A DNA stretch of 64,000 bases from positions 290,309 to 354,308 of the forward strand of contig NZ_LMEM01000012.1 in the NCBI RefSeq assembly GCF_001426345.1. The letters are read 5' to 3'. Positions 15,869-25,789 of this stretch are shown piece after piece (position 1 is the first letter of the stretch; the number at the start of each line of letters is the position of its first letter). Both the position numbers and the translations under genes were made by a program. A model generated the notes under the pieces. That model did no database searches. It was not told the DNA's origin and worked only from the letters and a program-made list of their open reading frames with translations. The stretch is from Devosia sp. Root436. GTDB lineage: Bacteria > Pseudomonadota > Alphaproteobacteria > Rhizobiales > Devosiaceae.

Positions 15869-18800
15869 TTCGAATCTGACCAGCAAATCCTTGGCGTCGA
15901 TCTGGTCGCCCGGCTTGATGAAAAGCTCGGCGATCACCCCGTCTATCTCGGCATGCAGCGCCGTTTCCATCTTCATGGCTTCAATGGAACACAGCACGTC
16001 GCCTGATGTCACATGCTGGCCTTCCTTGACGGCCAGCGTCGAGATGACGCCCGGCATTGGTGCGCCGACCTGTTTGGAGTCGCCGGGCACCGCCTTGGCC
16101 CGCACCTTGACCTCGCCGACCTTGAGGCGATCGGGCACCAGGATGGTGCGCGGCTGGCCATTGAGATCGAAGAATACCCGCACCTCGCCCTTTTCATTGG
16201 TCGGGGCGCGGCCGAGATAGTTGACGACCAGCGTCTTGCCCTTCTCGATATCGACCAGCAGTTCATCGCCCTCTTCGAGGCCGTAGAAATAGACCGGGGT
16301 TGGCAGCACTTCGGTCGGGCCGTAGCGATCCTGGGTCTTTTCGAAATCCGAATAGACCTTGGGATACATCAGGTACGAGGCGAGCCGCAGGTCGTCGATC
16401 TCGTGACCTACCTCGCCGGCGATCTTCTTGCGCTCGGCTTCGAGATCGACAGGCTTGAGATAGGAGCCCGGCCGCTCGGTCAGCGGCGTCTTGCCCTTGA
16501 GCACCTTCTTCTGCAGCGCCTTGGGGAAGCCGCCCGGCGGCTGGCCGAGGTCGCCGGCAAAGAACCCGACCACCGAGTCTGGAAAGGCGATATCCTTGTC
16601 TGGATTTTCCACGTCGGCCCGCTTGAGCCCGGCCGAGACCATGGCCAGGGCCATGTCGCCCACCACCTTGGACGATGGTGTCACCTTGACGATATCGCCG
16701 AACATCTGGTTGACGTCGGCATAGGTCTGGGCGACCTCGTGCCAGCGCGTTTCGAGCCCCAGCGAGCGCGCCTGTTCCTTGAGATTGGTGAACTGGCCGC
16801 CCGGCATTTCATGCAGGTACACTTCCGAAGCGCCACCCTTGAGGTCGCTCTCGAAGGCGCGATATTGCGTGCGCACCGCTTCCCAATAAAACGAAATCTG
16901 GCGGATCGCCTTGGCATCGAGCCCCGGATCGCGCTCGCCGCCGGCCAGCGCGGCGACGATCGAGCCCAGGGTCGGCTGGCTGGTCGTGCCGGAAAGCGCA
17001 TCCATGGCCGCGTCAATCGCATCCACACCGGCTTCCACCGCCGCCAGCACCGTGGCCGACGCCGCGCCTGACGTGTCGTGGGTGTGGAGGTGGATCGGCA
17101 GGTCGATTTCCTGCTTCAGCGTCGCAATGAGCTTCCTGGCCGCGGCCGGCTTGAGCAGCCCCGCCATGTCCTTGAGGCCCAGCACATGCGCACCGGCCTT
17201 TTCGAGCTCCTTGGCCAGCCCGACATAATATTTGAGGTCGTATTTGGAGCGGTCGGGATCGAACAGATCGCCCGTATAGCAGATCACGCCCTCGGCGACC
17301 TTGCCCTCCTCGATCACGGCATCGAGCGACACCCGCATGTTCTCGACCCAGTTGAGGCAATCGAACACCCGGAACACATCGACCCCGCCGGCCGCCGCCT
17401 GCCTGACGAAGAACTTGACGACATTGTCGGCATAATTGGTGTAGCCGACGCCATTGCTGCCGCGCAGCAGCATCTGGGTCAGGATATTGGGCGCACCTTC
17501 GCGCACCTTGGCCAATCGCTCCCACGGATCCTCGTTGAGGAAGCGCATCGACACATCGAACGTCGCCCCGCCCCAGCATTCCAGCGAGAAAAGTGCAGGC
17601 AGGCCGCGAGAATAGGCCTGGGCAATCCTGGTAATATCGTAGGATCGCATGCGGGTAGCCAGCAGGCTCTGATGCGCATCTCGCATCGTCGTATCGGTGA
17701 ACAGCACCCGCTTTTGGCTCTTCATCCACCGGGCCAAAGCCGCCGGGCCATCACGATCGAGAATCTGCCGGCTGCCCTCGACCGCGGCGAGAGCCGGGAA
17801 TTCCGGCACCACCGGCGCCGCGGCTTCCGCGGGCGGCTTCGGCCGGTCGCGCACTTCGGGGTGCCCGTTGACCGTCACGTCGGCGATATAGCTCAGCAGC
17901 TTGGTCGCGCGATCCTTGCGCGGCTTGAAGTTGAACAGTTCCGGGGTCGTATCGATGAACCGCGTCGTATAGCGGTTCTCGACAAAGTCAGGATGGGTGA
18001 TGATGTTTTCGAGGAAGGCCAGGTTGGTGGCCACGCCGCGAATGCGGAATTCGCGCAAGGCGCGATGCATGCGGGCGATGGCTTCCTCGGCCGATGGCGC
18101 CCAGCAGGTGACCTTTTCCAGCAGCGGATCGTAGAACCGGGTGATGACCGCCCCGGCATAGGCCGTGCCGCCATCCAGCCGCACGCCGAAACCGGTGGCG
18201 CCGCGATAGGCGGTGATACGGCCATAGTCGGGGATAAAATTCTGCTCGGGATCTTCCGTCGTCACCCGGCACTGGATGGCATTGCCGTTGAGCCGGATAT
18301 TCTCCTGCAGCGGCACGCCCGATTCCGGCGTGCCGATCACTGCGCCATCCAGCAGGTGGATCTGCGCCTTGACGATGTCGATGCCGGTCACTTCCTCAGT
18401 GACCGTATGCTCCACCTGGATGCGCGGATTGACCTCGATGAAGTAGAACTTGTCGGTGTCGGCATCCATGAGGAATTCGACCGTGCCGGCGCCACGATAG
18501 CTGGCGGCATTGCCGAGACGGACGGCGGCATCCGTCAATTCCTTGCGCACAGCGTCGCTGAGGTAAGGCGCCGGGGCGCGCTCGACGACCTTCTGGTTGC
18601 GCCTTTGCACGGAGCAGTCGCGCTCATAGAGGTGGACCAGGTTGCCATGATCGTCACCGATCAACTGTACCTCGACATGGCGGGCCCGCTCGATCAGCTT
18701 TTCGAGATACATCTCGTCTTTGCCGAAGGCAGCCTTGGCTTCGCGCTTGCCTTCCGAGACTTCCGCGATCAGGGTCGATTCGTCCATGATGCGACGCATG

Positions 18801-19306
18801 CCGCGCCCGCCGCCGCCCCAGCTCGCCTTGAGCATCAGCGGATAGCCGATCTCGGCGGCTAGTTTCTTGATCTCGGCAGGATCATCAGGCAGCGCCTCGG
18901 TCGCCGGCACGACCGGCACATTGGACGCAATCGCCATGTTGCGCGCGGCAACCTTGTTGCCCAGGTCGCGCATGGTCTGCGCCCGCGGCCCAATGAAGAT
19001 GATGCCGGCATCCTCGCAGGCATCGACGAATTCCGGGCTTTCCGAAAGCAGGCCGTAGCCCGGATGGATGGCATCGGCGCCCGAGATGCGGGCGATGCGG
19101 ATATATTCGTCGATCTGCAGATACGCCTCGACCGGGCCCTTGCCCTTGCCGATCAGGTATGCCTCGTCGGCCTTGAAGCGGTGCAGCGCCAGCTTGTCTT
19201 CTTCGGCATAGGCGGCCACCGTCTTGAGCCCCAGCTCATTGGCGGCGCGGAATACGCGAATCGCGATTTCGCTGCGGTTGGCGACGAGGATTTTCTTGAT
19301 GGGCAT
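15866..19306 (-). CDS. pyc: Pyruvate carboxylase
   Basis: The 1146-residue protein is a complete single-chain pyruvate carboxylase. It carboxylates pyruvate to oxaloacetate and so refills the citric acid cycle. Domains in order are biotin carboxylase (about 1-460, with KILVANRSEIAIR, GGGGRGMR and FIEVNPRIQVEH), carboxyltransferase (about 530-830, with DTTMRDAHQSLLATRMR), the conserved C-terminal carboxylase region, and the biotinyl domain with SIEAMKMETA, whose biotin lysine is about residue 1112. The length is normal for the family. The gene stands alone. Confidence 0.97.
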   Translation of the reverse strand: MPIKKILVANRSEIAIRVFRAANELGLKTVAAYAEEDKLALHRFKADEAYLIGKGKGPVEAYLQIDEYIRIARISGADAIHPGYGLLSESPEFVDACEDAGIIFIGPRAQTMRDLGNKVAARNMAIASNVPVVPATEALPDDPAEIKKLAAEIGYPLMLKASWGGGGRGMRRIMDESTLIAEVSEGKREAKAAFGKDEMYLEKLIERARHVEVQLIGDDHGNLVHLYERDCSVQRRNQKVVERAPAPYLSDAVRKELTDAAVRLGNAASYRGAGTVEFLMDADTDKFYFIEVNPRIQVEHTVTEEVTGIDIVKAQIHLLDGAVIGTPESGVPLQENIRLNGNAIQCRVTTEDPEQNFIPDYGRITAYRGATGFGVRLDGGTAYAGAVITRFYDPLLEKVTCWAPSAEEAIARMHRALREFRIRGVATNLAFLENIITHPDFVENRYTTRFIDTTPELFNFKPRKDRATKLLSYIADVTVNGHPEVRDRPKPPAEAAAPVVPEFPALAAVEGSRQILDRDGPAALARWMKSQKRVLFTDTTMRDAHQSLLATRMRSYDITRIAQAYSRGLPALFSLECWGGATFDVSMRFLNEDPWERLAKVREGAPNILTQMLLRGSNGVGYTNYADNVVKFFVRQAAAGGVDVFRVFDCLNWVENMRVSLDAVIEEGKVAEGVICYTGDLFDPDRSKYDLKYYVGLAKELEKAGAHVLGLKDMAGLLKPAAARKLIATLKQEIDLPIHLHTHDTSGAASATVLAAVEAGVDAIDAAMDALSGTTSQPTLGSIVAALAGGERDPGLDAKAIRQISFYWEAVRTQYRAFESDLKGGASEVYLHEMPGGQFTNLKEQARSLGLETRWHEVAQTYADVNQMFGDIVKVTPSSKVVGDMALAMVSAGLKRADVENPDKDIAFPDSVVGFFAGDLGQPPGGFPKALQKKVLKGKTPLTERPGSYLKPVDLEAERKKIAGEVGHEIDDLRLASYLMYPKVYSDFEKTQDRYGPTEVLPTPVYFYGLEEGDELLVDIEKGKTLVVNYLGRAPTNEKGEVRVFFDLNGQPRTILVPDRLKVGEVKVRAKAVPGDSKQVGAPMPGVISTLAVKEGQHVTSGDVLCSIEAMKMETALHAEIDGVIAELFIKPGDQIDAKDLLVRFE

Positions 19307-19408
19307 GTATGTCCGTCCGAGCAGGAGGGGTTATGGACCCTGACGGGTCCGGCTCAGGGTATGCGGGCGGCTGGCGACGGTTGCCCGTCCAACCGTCGAA
19401 TAGAAAGT

Positions 19409-19825
19409 CTATGTGCGGCTGAGATGGCCTGCGAGGTGACTCATGTCGTAGCCGGCCTCGGCCGCCTCACGAATGATTTCGCTTGCCTCCATCTCCCCCG
19501 CCTGGCTCAGCGCCCACAGGGTAGTGGAGCGTGTTCCCGAACGACAGAAGCAGAAGACCGGACCCGCGCTCCCCTCGAGCACGGATTTGGTCTTTTCGAC
19601 CATGTCGGGGGAAACCCCCTCACGGCCGAGCGGGATGGCATAATAGTCGAGGCCCGCGGCCTTGGCGGCCGCTTCGATAGTGGCGCTGTCCGGCTGGTCG
19701 GGCGATTCCCCATCCGGGCGATTGTTGATGATGGCGACGAAACCGGCGGCTTTGAGCGCGGCGACATCCTCGGGCCGAATCTGTCCCGAAACACTGACGC
19801 GATCGTTGATCCGCTTCAAATCCAA
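19409..19825 (-). CDS. DUF442/TIGR01244-type phosphatase or sulfurtransferase-like protein
   Basis: The 138-residue protein resembles the DUF442 domain found alone or joined to rhodanese-type and beta-lactamase-like hydrolase proteins. The catalytic loop is FCFCRSGTRSTTLWAL near residue 87, and NNRPDGES near the N-terminus is also conserved. The start is taken as TTG 19825 (MDLKRINDRVSVSGQ), with GGGAG 7 bp upstream; the longer frame has no ribosome site. The family has been linked to sulfide handling, but the reaction here is not known. Confidence 0.8.
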   Translation of the reverse strand: MDLKRINDRVSVSGQIRPEDVAALKAAGFVAIINNRPDGESPDQPDSATIEAAAKAAGLDYYAIPLGREGVSPDMVEKTKSVLEGSAGPVFCFCRSGTRSTTLWALSQAGEMEASEIIREAAEAGYDMSHLAGHLSRT

Positions 19826-19925
19826 GTCACTACTCCCGCTGCCACATCGAGGCTTCCCCGGCCCCTTATATCCGTGCGGCCACGCCCGACGCAACTATGA
19901 CTAAAGCCTACCTGTCATGAAGCTG

Positions 19926-20972
19926 TCAGCCTACCCCTGGCGTATGGCGGGCCAGGGCCTTGATCACCTGCTTGGCGGTGATCCTGCCGATTTGCCGCCC
20001 GTTCTCGTCCACCACCCCGACCCATTGGTGCTCGGCAAATAGCGGCAACACATCCTCGCAGCGGGCATCACGCGGCACCGATTGCGCGCATGGCTCGTGC
20101 TCGCCGACCTCCATGATCGAGCGCACATGGATGGCCCGCGCCTTGTTCACGTCGCGCACGAACTCCTCGATATGCTCATTGGCCGGCCGCAACACGATAT
20201 CCTCGGGCTTGCCTATCTGCTGCACCGCACCATCCCTCAGCACGGCGATGCGGTGGCCGATCTTGAGTGCTTCATCGAAATCATGGGTGATGAACAGGAT
20301 GGTCTTGCCCAGCGATTTCTGCAGCTCGATCAACTGGTCCTGCATGCCCGAGCGGATCAGGGGATCGAGTGCCGAAAAGGCCTCGTCCATGAGAATGATC
20401 TCGGTGTCGAGCGTCAATGCCCGCGCCAGCCCGACGCGCTGCTGTTGCCCGCCCGAAAGCTGGCGCGGCCGCGACTGCTCGTAGCCGGAAAGACCGACGA
20501 TCTCGATCCATTTGGCCGCTTCCTTGAGCCGCTCGGCCTTGCCCACGCCGCGCACTTCGAGGCCATAGGCGACATTGTCGATAACCGACCGATGCGGCAG
20601 CAGTCCAAATTTCTGGAACACCATGGCCACCTGCGTCCGGCGATAGAGGCGCAACTGGTCCAGGCTCATCTTGAGCACATCGCTGCCATTGACCACGATC
20701 TCGCCTGCCGTCGGCTCGATCAGCCGGTTGACATGCCGGATCAGCGTCGACTTGCCCGAGCCCGACAGGCCCATGACCACGAATATCTGCCCCTTGGCGA
20801 CATCCAGCGAAACATTGTCGAGCCCGACGACATGACCGGTCTCGGCCTGCACGTCGGATTTGGACCGGCCCGATTGCAGCAGCGCCAGCGCCGTCTCCGG
20901 ATCGTCACCGAAAATCTTGGTCACGCCGCGCATGGCGATGGCGAGGTCGGTATGAGTATCGATCGCGTTCAT
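19926..20972 (-). CDS. proV: Glycine betaine/proline ABC transporter ATP-binding protein
   Basis: The 348-residue protein is a ProV/OpuAA-type ATPase. Walker A is GLSGSGKST, the signature LSGGQQQRVGLARAL and Walker B IILMDEAFSALDP. The typical QxxRxxQVAMVFQKFGLLPH segment is present. The C-terminal ~100 residues form a CBS-type region that senses ionic strength in OpuA relatives. It lies one base after the permease stop in a proX-proW-proV order. The substrate is probably glycine betaine, choline or proline. Confidence 0.92.
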   Translation of the reverse strand: MNAIDTHTDLAIAMRGVTKIFGDDPETALALLQSGRSKSDVQAETGHVVGLDNVSLDVAKGQIFVVMGLSGSGKSTLIRHVNRLIEPTAGEIVVNGSDVLKMSLDQLRLYRRTQVAMVFQKFGLLPHRSVIDNVAYGLEVRGVGKAERLKEAAKWIEIVGLSGYEQSRPRQLSGGQQQRVGLARALTLDTEIILMDEAFSALDPLIRSGMQDQLIELQKSLGKTILFITHDFDEALKIGHRIAVLRDGAVQQIGKPEDIVLRPANEHIEEFVRDVNKARAIHVRSIMEVGEHEPCAQSVPRDARCEDVLPLFAEHQWVGVVDENGRQIGRITAKQVIKALARHTPGVG

Positions 20973-20973
20973 G

Positions 20974-21843
20974 TCAGCGCACCTCCGCCAGGCCGATCCG
21001 CCCCTGCAACTGCCTGCCGAAGGATTGGGTGATGCGGTCGAAAATGATGGCGAGCACGACAATGCCCAGGCCGGCAAACAGCCCGCGGCTGACTTCGAGC
21101 CGCCCGATGCCCTGCAGCACCTGGTAGCCGAGCCCGCCTGCCCCGATCATCGAGGCGATGACCACCATGGCCAGCGCCATCATCGTGGTCTGGTTGATGC
21201 CGGCCAGGATGGTCGGCAGCGCCAGGGGGATTTGCACGCCGAACAGCCTTTGCCGCGGGTTGGTGCCGAAGGCCCGGCTGGCTTCCATCACCGCCGGATC
21301 GACCGAGCGCAGACCCAGGTCGGTCAGCCGCACCAGCGGCGGCGCGGCATAGACGATGGTGGCGATCAGCGCCGGAATCTTGCCGGGCCCGAAAATCATC
21401 ACCGTGGGGATCAGATAGACGAAGCTGGGCAGCGTCTGCATCAGGTCGAGGACGGGCGTGACGACTTTGCGCACATGGAGCGAACGGCTCATCCACACCC
21501 CGACTGGAATGGACACGACAATGGCGGTGATGGTCGCGGCGATCATCAGCGCCATGGTAGTCATCGCGTCTTCCCACAGGTCCATCACCCCCAGGAACAG
21601 CAGCGACACCAGCACCATGGCCGGCAGCTTCCAGCTGCGCGTCGCCAGCCAGGCAATGCCCACCAGCACGGCCATGATCAGCCACCAGGGGGTGGCGATC
21701 AGCAGGTCTTCGATGGCCTTGAGCAGCATCAGCAGCGGATAGGCCGCCGCTTCGAATTCATCGCTCCAGTTGCGCACGACCCAGTTGAGGCCATCATCGA
21801 TGGCGCGGCGCAGCGGGCGGGTATCAATCAGTTCTGGAAACAC
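20974..21843 (-). CDS. proW: Glycine betaine/proline ABC transporter permease
   Basis: The 289-residue protein has at least six hydrophobic segments and the binding-protein-dependent permease loop EASRAFGTNPRQRLFGVQIPLALPTILAGINQ (the EAA motif region). The segment TLPSFVYLIP is typical of ProW. It lies between the binding protein and ATPase genes and forms the membrane channel of the same importer. Confidence 0.92.
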   Translation of the reverse strand: MFPELIDTRPLRRAIDDGLNWVVRNWSDEFEAAAYPLLMLLKAIEDLLIATPWWLIMAVLVGIAWLATRSWKLPAMVLVSLLFLGVMDLWEDAMTTMALMIAATITAIVVSIPVGVWMSRSLHVRKVVTPVLDLMQTLPSFVYLIPTVMIFGPGKIPALIATIVYAAPPLVRLTDLGLRSVDPAVMEASRAFGTNPRQRLFGVQIPLALPTILAGINQTTMMALAMVVIASMIGAGGLGYQVLQGIGRLEVSRGLFAGLGIVVLAIIFDRITQSFGRQLQGRIGLAEVR

Positions 21844-21973
21844 GCTTGTTCTCTTCTTCGCGCTTGGCGCGTGATGCCGGAAAGCGGTCGCCGAATGGCT
21901 CGCCTTCGGGCATCACGCGGAAAACGGCCGGGTCGAAACCCGGCCGCATCGGCTTTTCGCTGTGAGGCAACGA

Positions 21974-23002
21974 TCAGCTAAGGCTTGCCTTGACCTTTTC
22001 GGCCACTTCGGGCGAGACCCAGCCGGTCCACAGATCTTCCTTCGTCTTGAGGAAGTTTTCTGCGGTCGCGGCAGCGTCGGCCTGGTTCTCGTCGCCATAG
22101 ACCAGCAATTCGCTGATCTCGGCATTGGTGAGACCCACCTTGGAGAAATACTCGGCCACTGCTGGCGCTTCTTCCTGCAGCCAGGCGGCTGCACCGACGA
22201 TGGCGGGGGAGGACGGATAGGCCGTCACGCCGGCCGGCTTGTCGCAATCCGGATCCGTATTGCAGACATAGACTTCCGGCTTGGCTTCACCCAGATCGAG
22301 CTGCACCGCGTCATACTTGCCCAGGATAGCCGTCGGCCCCCAATAGTAGAACAGGATCGGCTCTTCGCGGGTGAAAGCGCGGGCAATCGATGCGTCCAGC
22401 GCGCCGCCCGAACCGGGCGAGAACAGGTTCCAGGTGTCTTCCATGTCGAAGGCCTCGAACAGCGCCGAGGTGGACAGCTCGCAGGCCCAGCCCGGCGGGC
22501 AGGAATAGAGACGGCCCTGTTCGGGCTCTTCCGGATCGGCAAACAGGTCCGGCCGTGCGATCACCGCTTCGGCCGTGGTCAATTCGGGATGGGCTTCCTG
22601 CACATAGCGGGGTATGAACCAGCCCTCGACCGTTCCGTCCGTAATGGCATCGGACAGGGCCACCACGTCGCCCGCGGCAACGCCTTGTGCCCAGGGTTCT
22701 TCGATGGCGCTGGTCCACAGCTCCGGCGCCACGGCGGGCGTGCCGCGCGTCAGCATGGAGGAGGAGGTGGGAACGGTATCGCCGGTCACGATCTCGACGT
22801 CACAGCCGAAGCCGGCCTCGAGGATGGTGGCGTGAATATGGGCCAAGGCGGCCGCTGATGGCCAGGTCATCTCGGCAATATCGATGGTTCTATCGGTACC
22901 GCAGGCGGCGGCGTCGGTTTCCTGGGCAGTGGCGTTGAGGCTCATCGCGGACAAAAGCGCAACGGCCATCGCGGCGGCAATGCCACCGGACTTCAATATC
23001 AT
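21974..23002 (-). CDS. proX: Glycine betaine-type ABC transporter substrate-binding protein
   Basis: The 342-residue protein has a signal peptide (LKSGGIAAAMAVALLSAMSLNATAQ) and an OpuAC-like domain. Characteristic segments are IDIAEMTWPSAAALAHIHA, VAPELWTSAIEEPWAQG and ILFYYWGPTAI. ATG 23002 is preceded by AGGAGA at the right distance. It heads the operon with proW and proV. A closely related paralogue of the same length lies just upstream. Confidence 0.9.
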   Translation of the reverse strand: MILKSGGIAAAMAVALLSAMSLNATAQETDAAACGTDRTIDIAEMTWPSAAALAHIHATILEAGFGCDVEIVTGDTVPTSSSMLTRGTPAVAPELWTSAIEEPWAQGVAAGDVVALSDAITDGTVEGWFIPRYVQEAHPELTTAEAVIARPDLFADPEEPEQGRLYSCPPGWACELSTSALFEAFDMEDTWNLFSPGSGGALDASIARAFTREEPILFYYWGPTAILGKYDAVQLDLGEAKPEVYVCNTDPDCDKPAGVTAYPSSPAIVGAAAWLQEEAPAVAEYFSKVGLTNAEISELLVYGDENQADAAATAENFLKTKEDLWTGWVSPEVAEKVKASLS

Positions 23003-23033
23003 CAGGTCGTCTCCTGGTTTTATGTGATGACGG

Positions 23034-23063
23034 ACCATAGATGCAGCAATACAGCCATGTCAA
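23034..23063 (-). promoter_or_regulatory. Candidate proX promoter
   Basis: On the minus strand TTGACA (23058-23063) and TATGGT (23034-23039) are 18 bp apart, about 35 bp before the proX start. The AT-rich DNA beyond it (to 23261) contains GGCAA-N7-TTGCC (23099-23115), a possible operator. The 223-bp gap holds no gene. Confidence 0.45.
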
Positions 23064-23261
23064 ATCGACGATTACTTGCTGCAAAACTGTTCTTTTTGGC
23101 AATCTAAATTTGCCGGATGAACTAGAGCGGACTTGTGTACAACTAGCAATCTAGAAAAACTTGCTCATCTAAGAGGCGCCGTGGCACTGGAAAATTAAGC
23201 GACAAGCAAAAAAATATTCTCGGCCTTGATTTAGCCGCGAATTCGCCCTGTTTTCAACCGT

Positions 23262-24290
23262 CTAGGGCGCGATCGAGGACAGCCATGTGCCCCAGATATC
23301 CTTGCGCTCGGCAACGAAGCGCTCGGCAACGCCCTCGACGGTCGCGCCCGGTTCGTTGAGCTGGGCCAGCAGCACATTCATTTCCTTGAGCGGCAGGCTG
23401 CTGCGCTGGAAATAGGCCGCGATGGCGGGAATGTCGGTAAAGACCCATTCGGCCAGCGCCACCACCACCGTTTCGCTGGAAAAGGCGCTGGCAACAGGCG
23501 TGGGGCAGGCCAGCCGCGCCAGGCATTTGGCAGCGTCCTCATCATAGGCGCCCATGTCGAGCGCCACGAAGTTGAACTGCGCCAGCACCGCATTGGGTTG
23601 CCAGTAGTAGAACAGGAACGGCTCCTTGCGGCTCACCGCCTCGGCGATCAACGTATCCATTTCGAACCGGTTGGCCGGCTCCACCACCTCCAGCATACCC
23701 GTAAGGCCCAGCGCCCGCACCAGATTGCGGTTGATCAGCGCGCAGGCCCAATCGGCCGGACACGAAATGAACCGCACCTTGGTCCCGCCATTGAGGCTCG
23801 GCGCCGCCGCCGCTATGCCCGCCGCGCCGGTCAGTTCGGGGTGGCCCAGCGCCACATAGTCGGGCATGAACCAGCCTTCCAGCTGCGCCTCGACATAGGT
23901 GGGCGCCGCCGGTCGCAGCATCTGTGCCTCGATGCCGGCATTCCACACATCGGCAATGCGAGTGACCCACATTTCGGGCGCCACCGCTGGCTGCCCGGTC
24001 GACCCCATCGACGACCCAGTAGCCGCCAGATCCCCCGGCGTGACCCGCGTCTCGCAGCCGAATTCGCGCTTGAGGACGAGGGCATGGATTTCGGCCAGCA
24101 GTTCGGCCGAAGGCCAGCTCATCCGGGCGATGCTGAGCGGCTGGGTGCCGCAGGGCGGGGGCGGCGCGACGGCCTCCTGGGGCGCCGCATCCTGGGCCTG
24201 GTCAAGCACGGTGATCTGGGCAAAAGCGGGTCCCGTCGCCAGCAGGGCCAACACCAGGACCACCACCTTGCCCAATAGCTTTGCCATCAT
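23262..24290 (-). CDS. Second OpuAC-like substrate-binding protein
   Basis: The 342-residue protein has a signal peptide ending GPAFAQ, then a linker rich in proline (QEAVAPPPP), then an OpuAC-like domain. It shares CGTQPLSIARMSWPSAELLAEIHA, VAPEMWVTRIADVWNAG and FLFYYWQPNAV with the neighbouring ProX. It has the same length but is clearly diverged, so it probably serves the same ProVW channel with another ligand. The start ATGATG at 24290 has GAGGGAG upstream. Confidence 0.85.
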   Translation of the reverse strand: MMAKLLGKVVVLVLALLATGPAFAQITVLDQAQDAAPQEAVAPPPPCGTQPLSIARMSWPSAELLAEIHALVLKREFGCETRVTPGDLAATGSSMGSTGQPAVAPEMWVTRIADVWNAGIEAQMLRPAAPTYVEAQLEGWFMPDYVALGHPELTGAAGIAAAAPSLNGGTKVRFISCPADWACALINRNLVRALGLTGMLEVVEPANRFEMDTLIAEAVSRKEPFLFYYWQPNAVLAQFNFVALDMGAYDEDAAKCLARLACPTPVASAFSSETVVVALAEWVFTDIPAIAAYFQRSSLPLKEMNVLLAQLNEPGATVEGVAERFVAERKDIWGTWLSSIAP

Positions 24291-24421
24291 GGCCGCCACT
24301 CCCTCATCAGGCTTCCACTCCATGCAAAAACCCGCCCGTTAAGCAACAGCAGCAGCAAGCTGATTTGCCAATCAATACCCGGTGACTCCCGCTTATCAAA
24401 TGTGCAACAGTCGCTTTCAGC

Positions 24422-24445
24422 GGGGCGCGGGTTGCGCCCCCTTTA
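24422..24445 (+). promoter_or_regulatory. Leader hairpin upstream of livK-like gene
   Basis: GGGGCGC (24422-24428) pairs with GCGCCCC (24434-24440) and is followed by CTTTAT. It lies about 80 bp before the binding-protein start. It could be a weak terminator or leader structure. No clear promoter was found. Confidence 0.35.
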
Positions 24446-24518
24446 TCGCGTCGTTTCGTACGGAAGACTGGCCCGGCACAGGGCCTCTCGGCGGAGCGAC
24501 CCAAGCAGAGGGACGTAC

Positions 24519-25724
24519 ATGCGCAATCTCAAGAACACCCTGGCACTGGCCGTTGCCGCTTCGACGCTCGCCGTCGCCGCGCCCGCCATCGCCCAGGATA
24601 CCGGCGCCACCATCGGGTTCATCGGCGGCTTCACCGGCCCGATCGAATCCCTGACCCCGCCGATCTTCGCCGGCGCCGAGCTGGTCGTGAAGCAGGTCAA
24701 CGAGCAGGGCGGCATCCTGGGCGGCGAGCTGACCATGATCTCGGCCGATAGTGCCTGCGATGCCACCGGCGGCGCCACCGCTGCCGACAAGATCATCAAC
24801 ACCGACAATGCCGTGGCTGTCGTCGGCGGCCTGTGCACCGGCGAAACCATCGGCGCCTTCAACGGCTCCGGCCTGAGCGGCAATGTGGTCTTCGTCTCGC
24901 CGGCCTCTTCGGCCCCGGCCCTGACCACACTTGAAGACAACGATCTCGTCTACCGCACCACCCCGTCGGACGCGCTCCAGGGCGTCAAGCTGGCCGAGCT
25001 GCTGCTCGCCAAGGGCGTCAAGGACATCGCCATCACCTATGTCAACAACGACTACGGCAAAGGCTTCGCCGACGCCCTCAGCGCTGCCTACACCGCCGGC
25101 GGCGGCACCGTTGCCGCCAACGTCGCCCATGAAGAAGGCAAGGCCGACTACCGCGCCGAGCTGGGTAACCTAGTCGCTTCGCAGAACCTGGTGATCCTTG
25201 CCTACGCCAATGCCTCGGGCAACACGATCCTGCGCCAGGCCGTCGAATCCGGCAACTTCACGCTTTATGTCGGCGGTGACGGCATGGTCGGTGACGACCT
25301 GCTCTCGGGCATCGACGCCGCTGCCGTGGAAGGCCTGATCGCCACCCGCGCCGGCGCTCCGGAAGGCATTGCCACCACCACCTATAACGACCTGGCCACC
25401 GCTGCCGGCATCGAAGCCAACGCGACCTATGCGCCGCAGGCTTACGACGCCGCCTTCCTGCTGGCTCTGGCCATCGAGAAGAACGGCTCGGCTTCGCGTG
25501 ACGGCCTCTCGGCCGCGCTGCGCGATGTCGCTTCGGCTCCGGGCGAAACCATCCTGCCGGGCGAGTGGAGCAAGGCCGTCGAGCTGATCAAGGCCGGCAC
25601 CGACATCAACTATGAAGGCGCCGGCGGCCCGCTCGACTTCGACGAAGTCGGCGACGTGGACGGCATCATCATGGAACTGGCCGTCGAAGGCGGCGCCTTC
25701 GTCGAAAAGGGCGTGATCCAGTAA
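24519..25724 (+). CDS. livK: Branched-chain amino acid-type ABC substrate-binding protein
   Basis: The 401-residue protein has a signal peptide (MRNLKNTLALAVAASTLAV, cleaved after AIAQ) and a Peripla_BP_6/LivJ-type domain with IGFIGGFTGPIESLTPPIFAGAELVV, VVGGLCTGET and VNNDYGKGFADAL. The start is preceded by GAGGGAC. It is on the strand opposite to the LivHMGF-type genes 0.7-5.8 kb away and would feed that importer. Ligand identity is not certain, since the family binds various amino acids and small amides. Confidence 0.9.
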   Translation: MRNLKNTLALAVAASTLAVAAPAIAQDTGATIGFIGGFTGPIESLTPPIFAGAELVVKQVNEQGGILGGELTMISADSACDATGGATAADKIINTDNAVAVVGGLCTGETIGAFNGSGLSGNVVFVSPASSAPALTTLEDNDLVYRTTPSDALQGVKLAELLLAKGVKDIAITYVNNDYGKGFADALSAAYTAGGGTVAANVAHEEGKADYRAELGNLVASQNLVILAYANASGNTILRQAVESGNFTLYVGGDGMVGDDLLSGIDAAAVEGLIATRAGAPEGIATTTYNDLATAAGIEANATYAPQAYDAAFLLALAIEKNGSASRDGLSAALRDVASAPGETILPGEWSKAVELIKAGTDINYEGAGGPLDFDEVGDVDGIIMELAVEGGAFVEKGVIQ

Positions 25725-25748
25725 AACGGATTGGACTGAGCTATCGAA

Positions 25749-25778
25749 GGCCCGGGAGCGATCCCGGGCCTTTTCGTT
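25749..25778 (+). terminator. Rho-independent terminator after livK
   Basis: GGCCCGGGA pairs with TCCCGGGCC (25749-25770) around a short loop, followed by TTTTCGTT. Confidence 0.88.
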
Positions 25779-25789
25779 GGGGAGAGCCG

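Noticed and set aside
17078..18862. 594-residue frame antisense to pyruvate carboxylase
   Set aside because: It is a shadow of pyc on the other strand, common in high-GC DNA, with no ribosome site and low-complexity composition.
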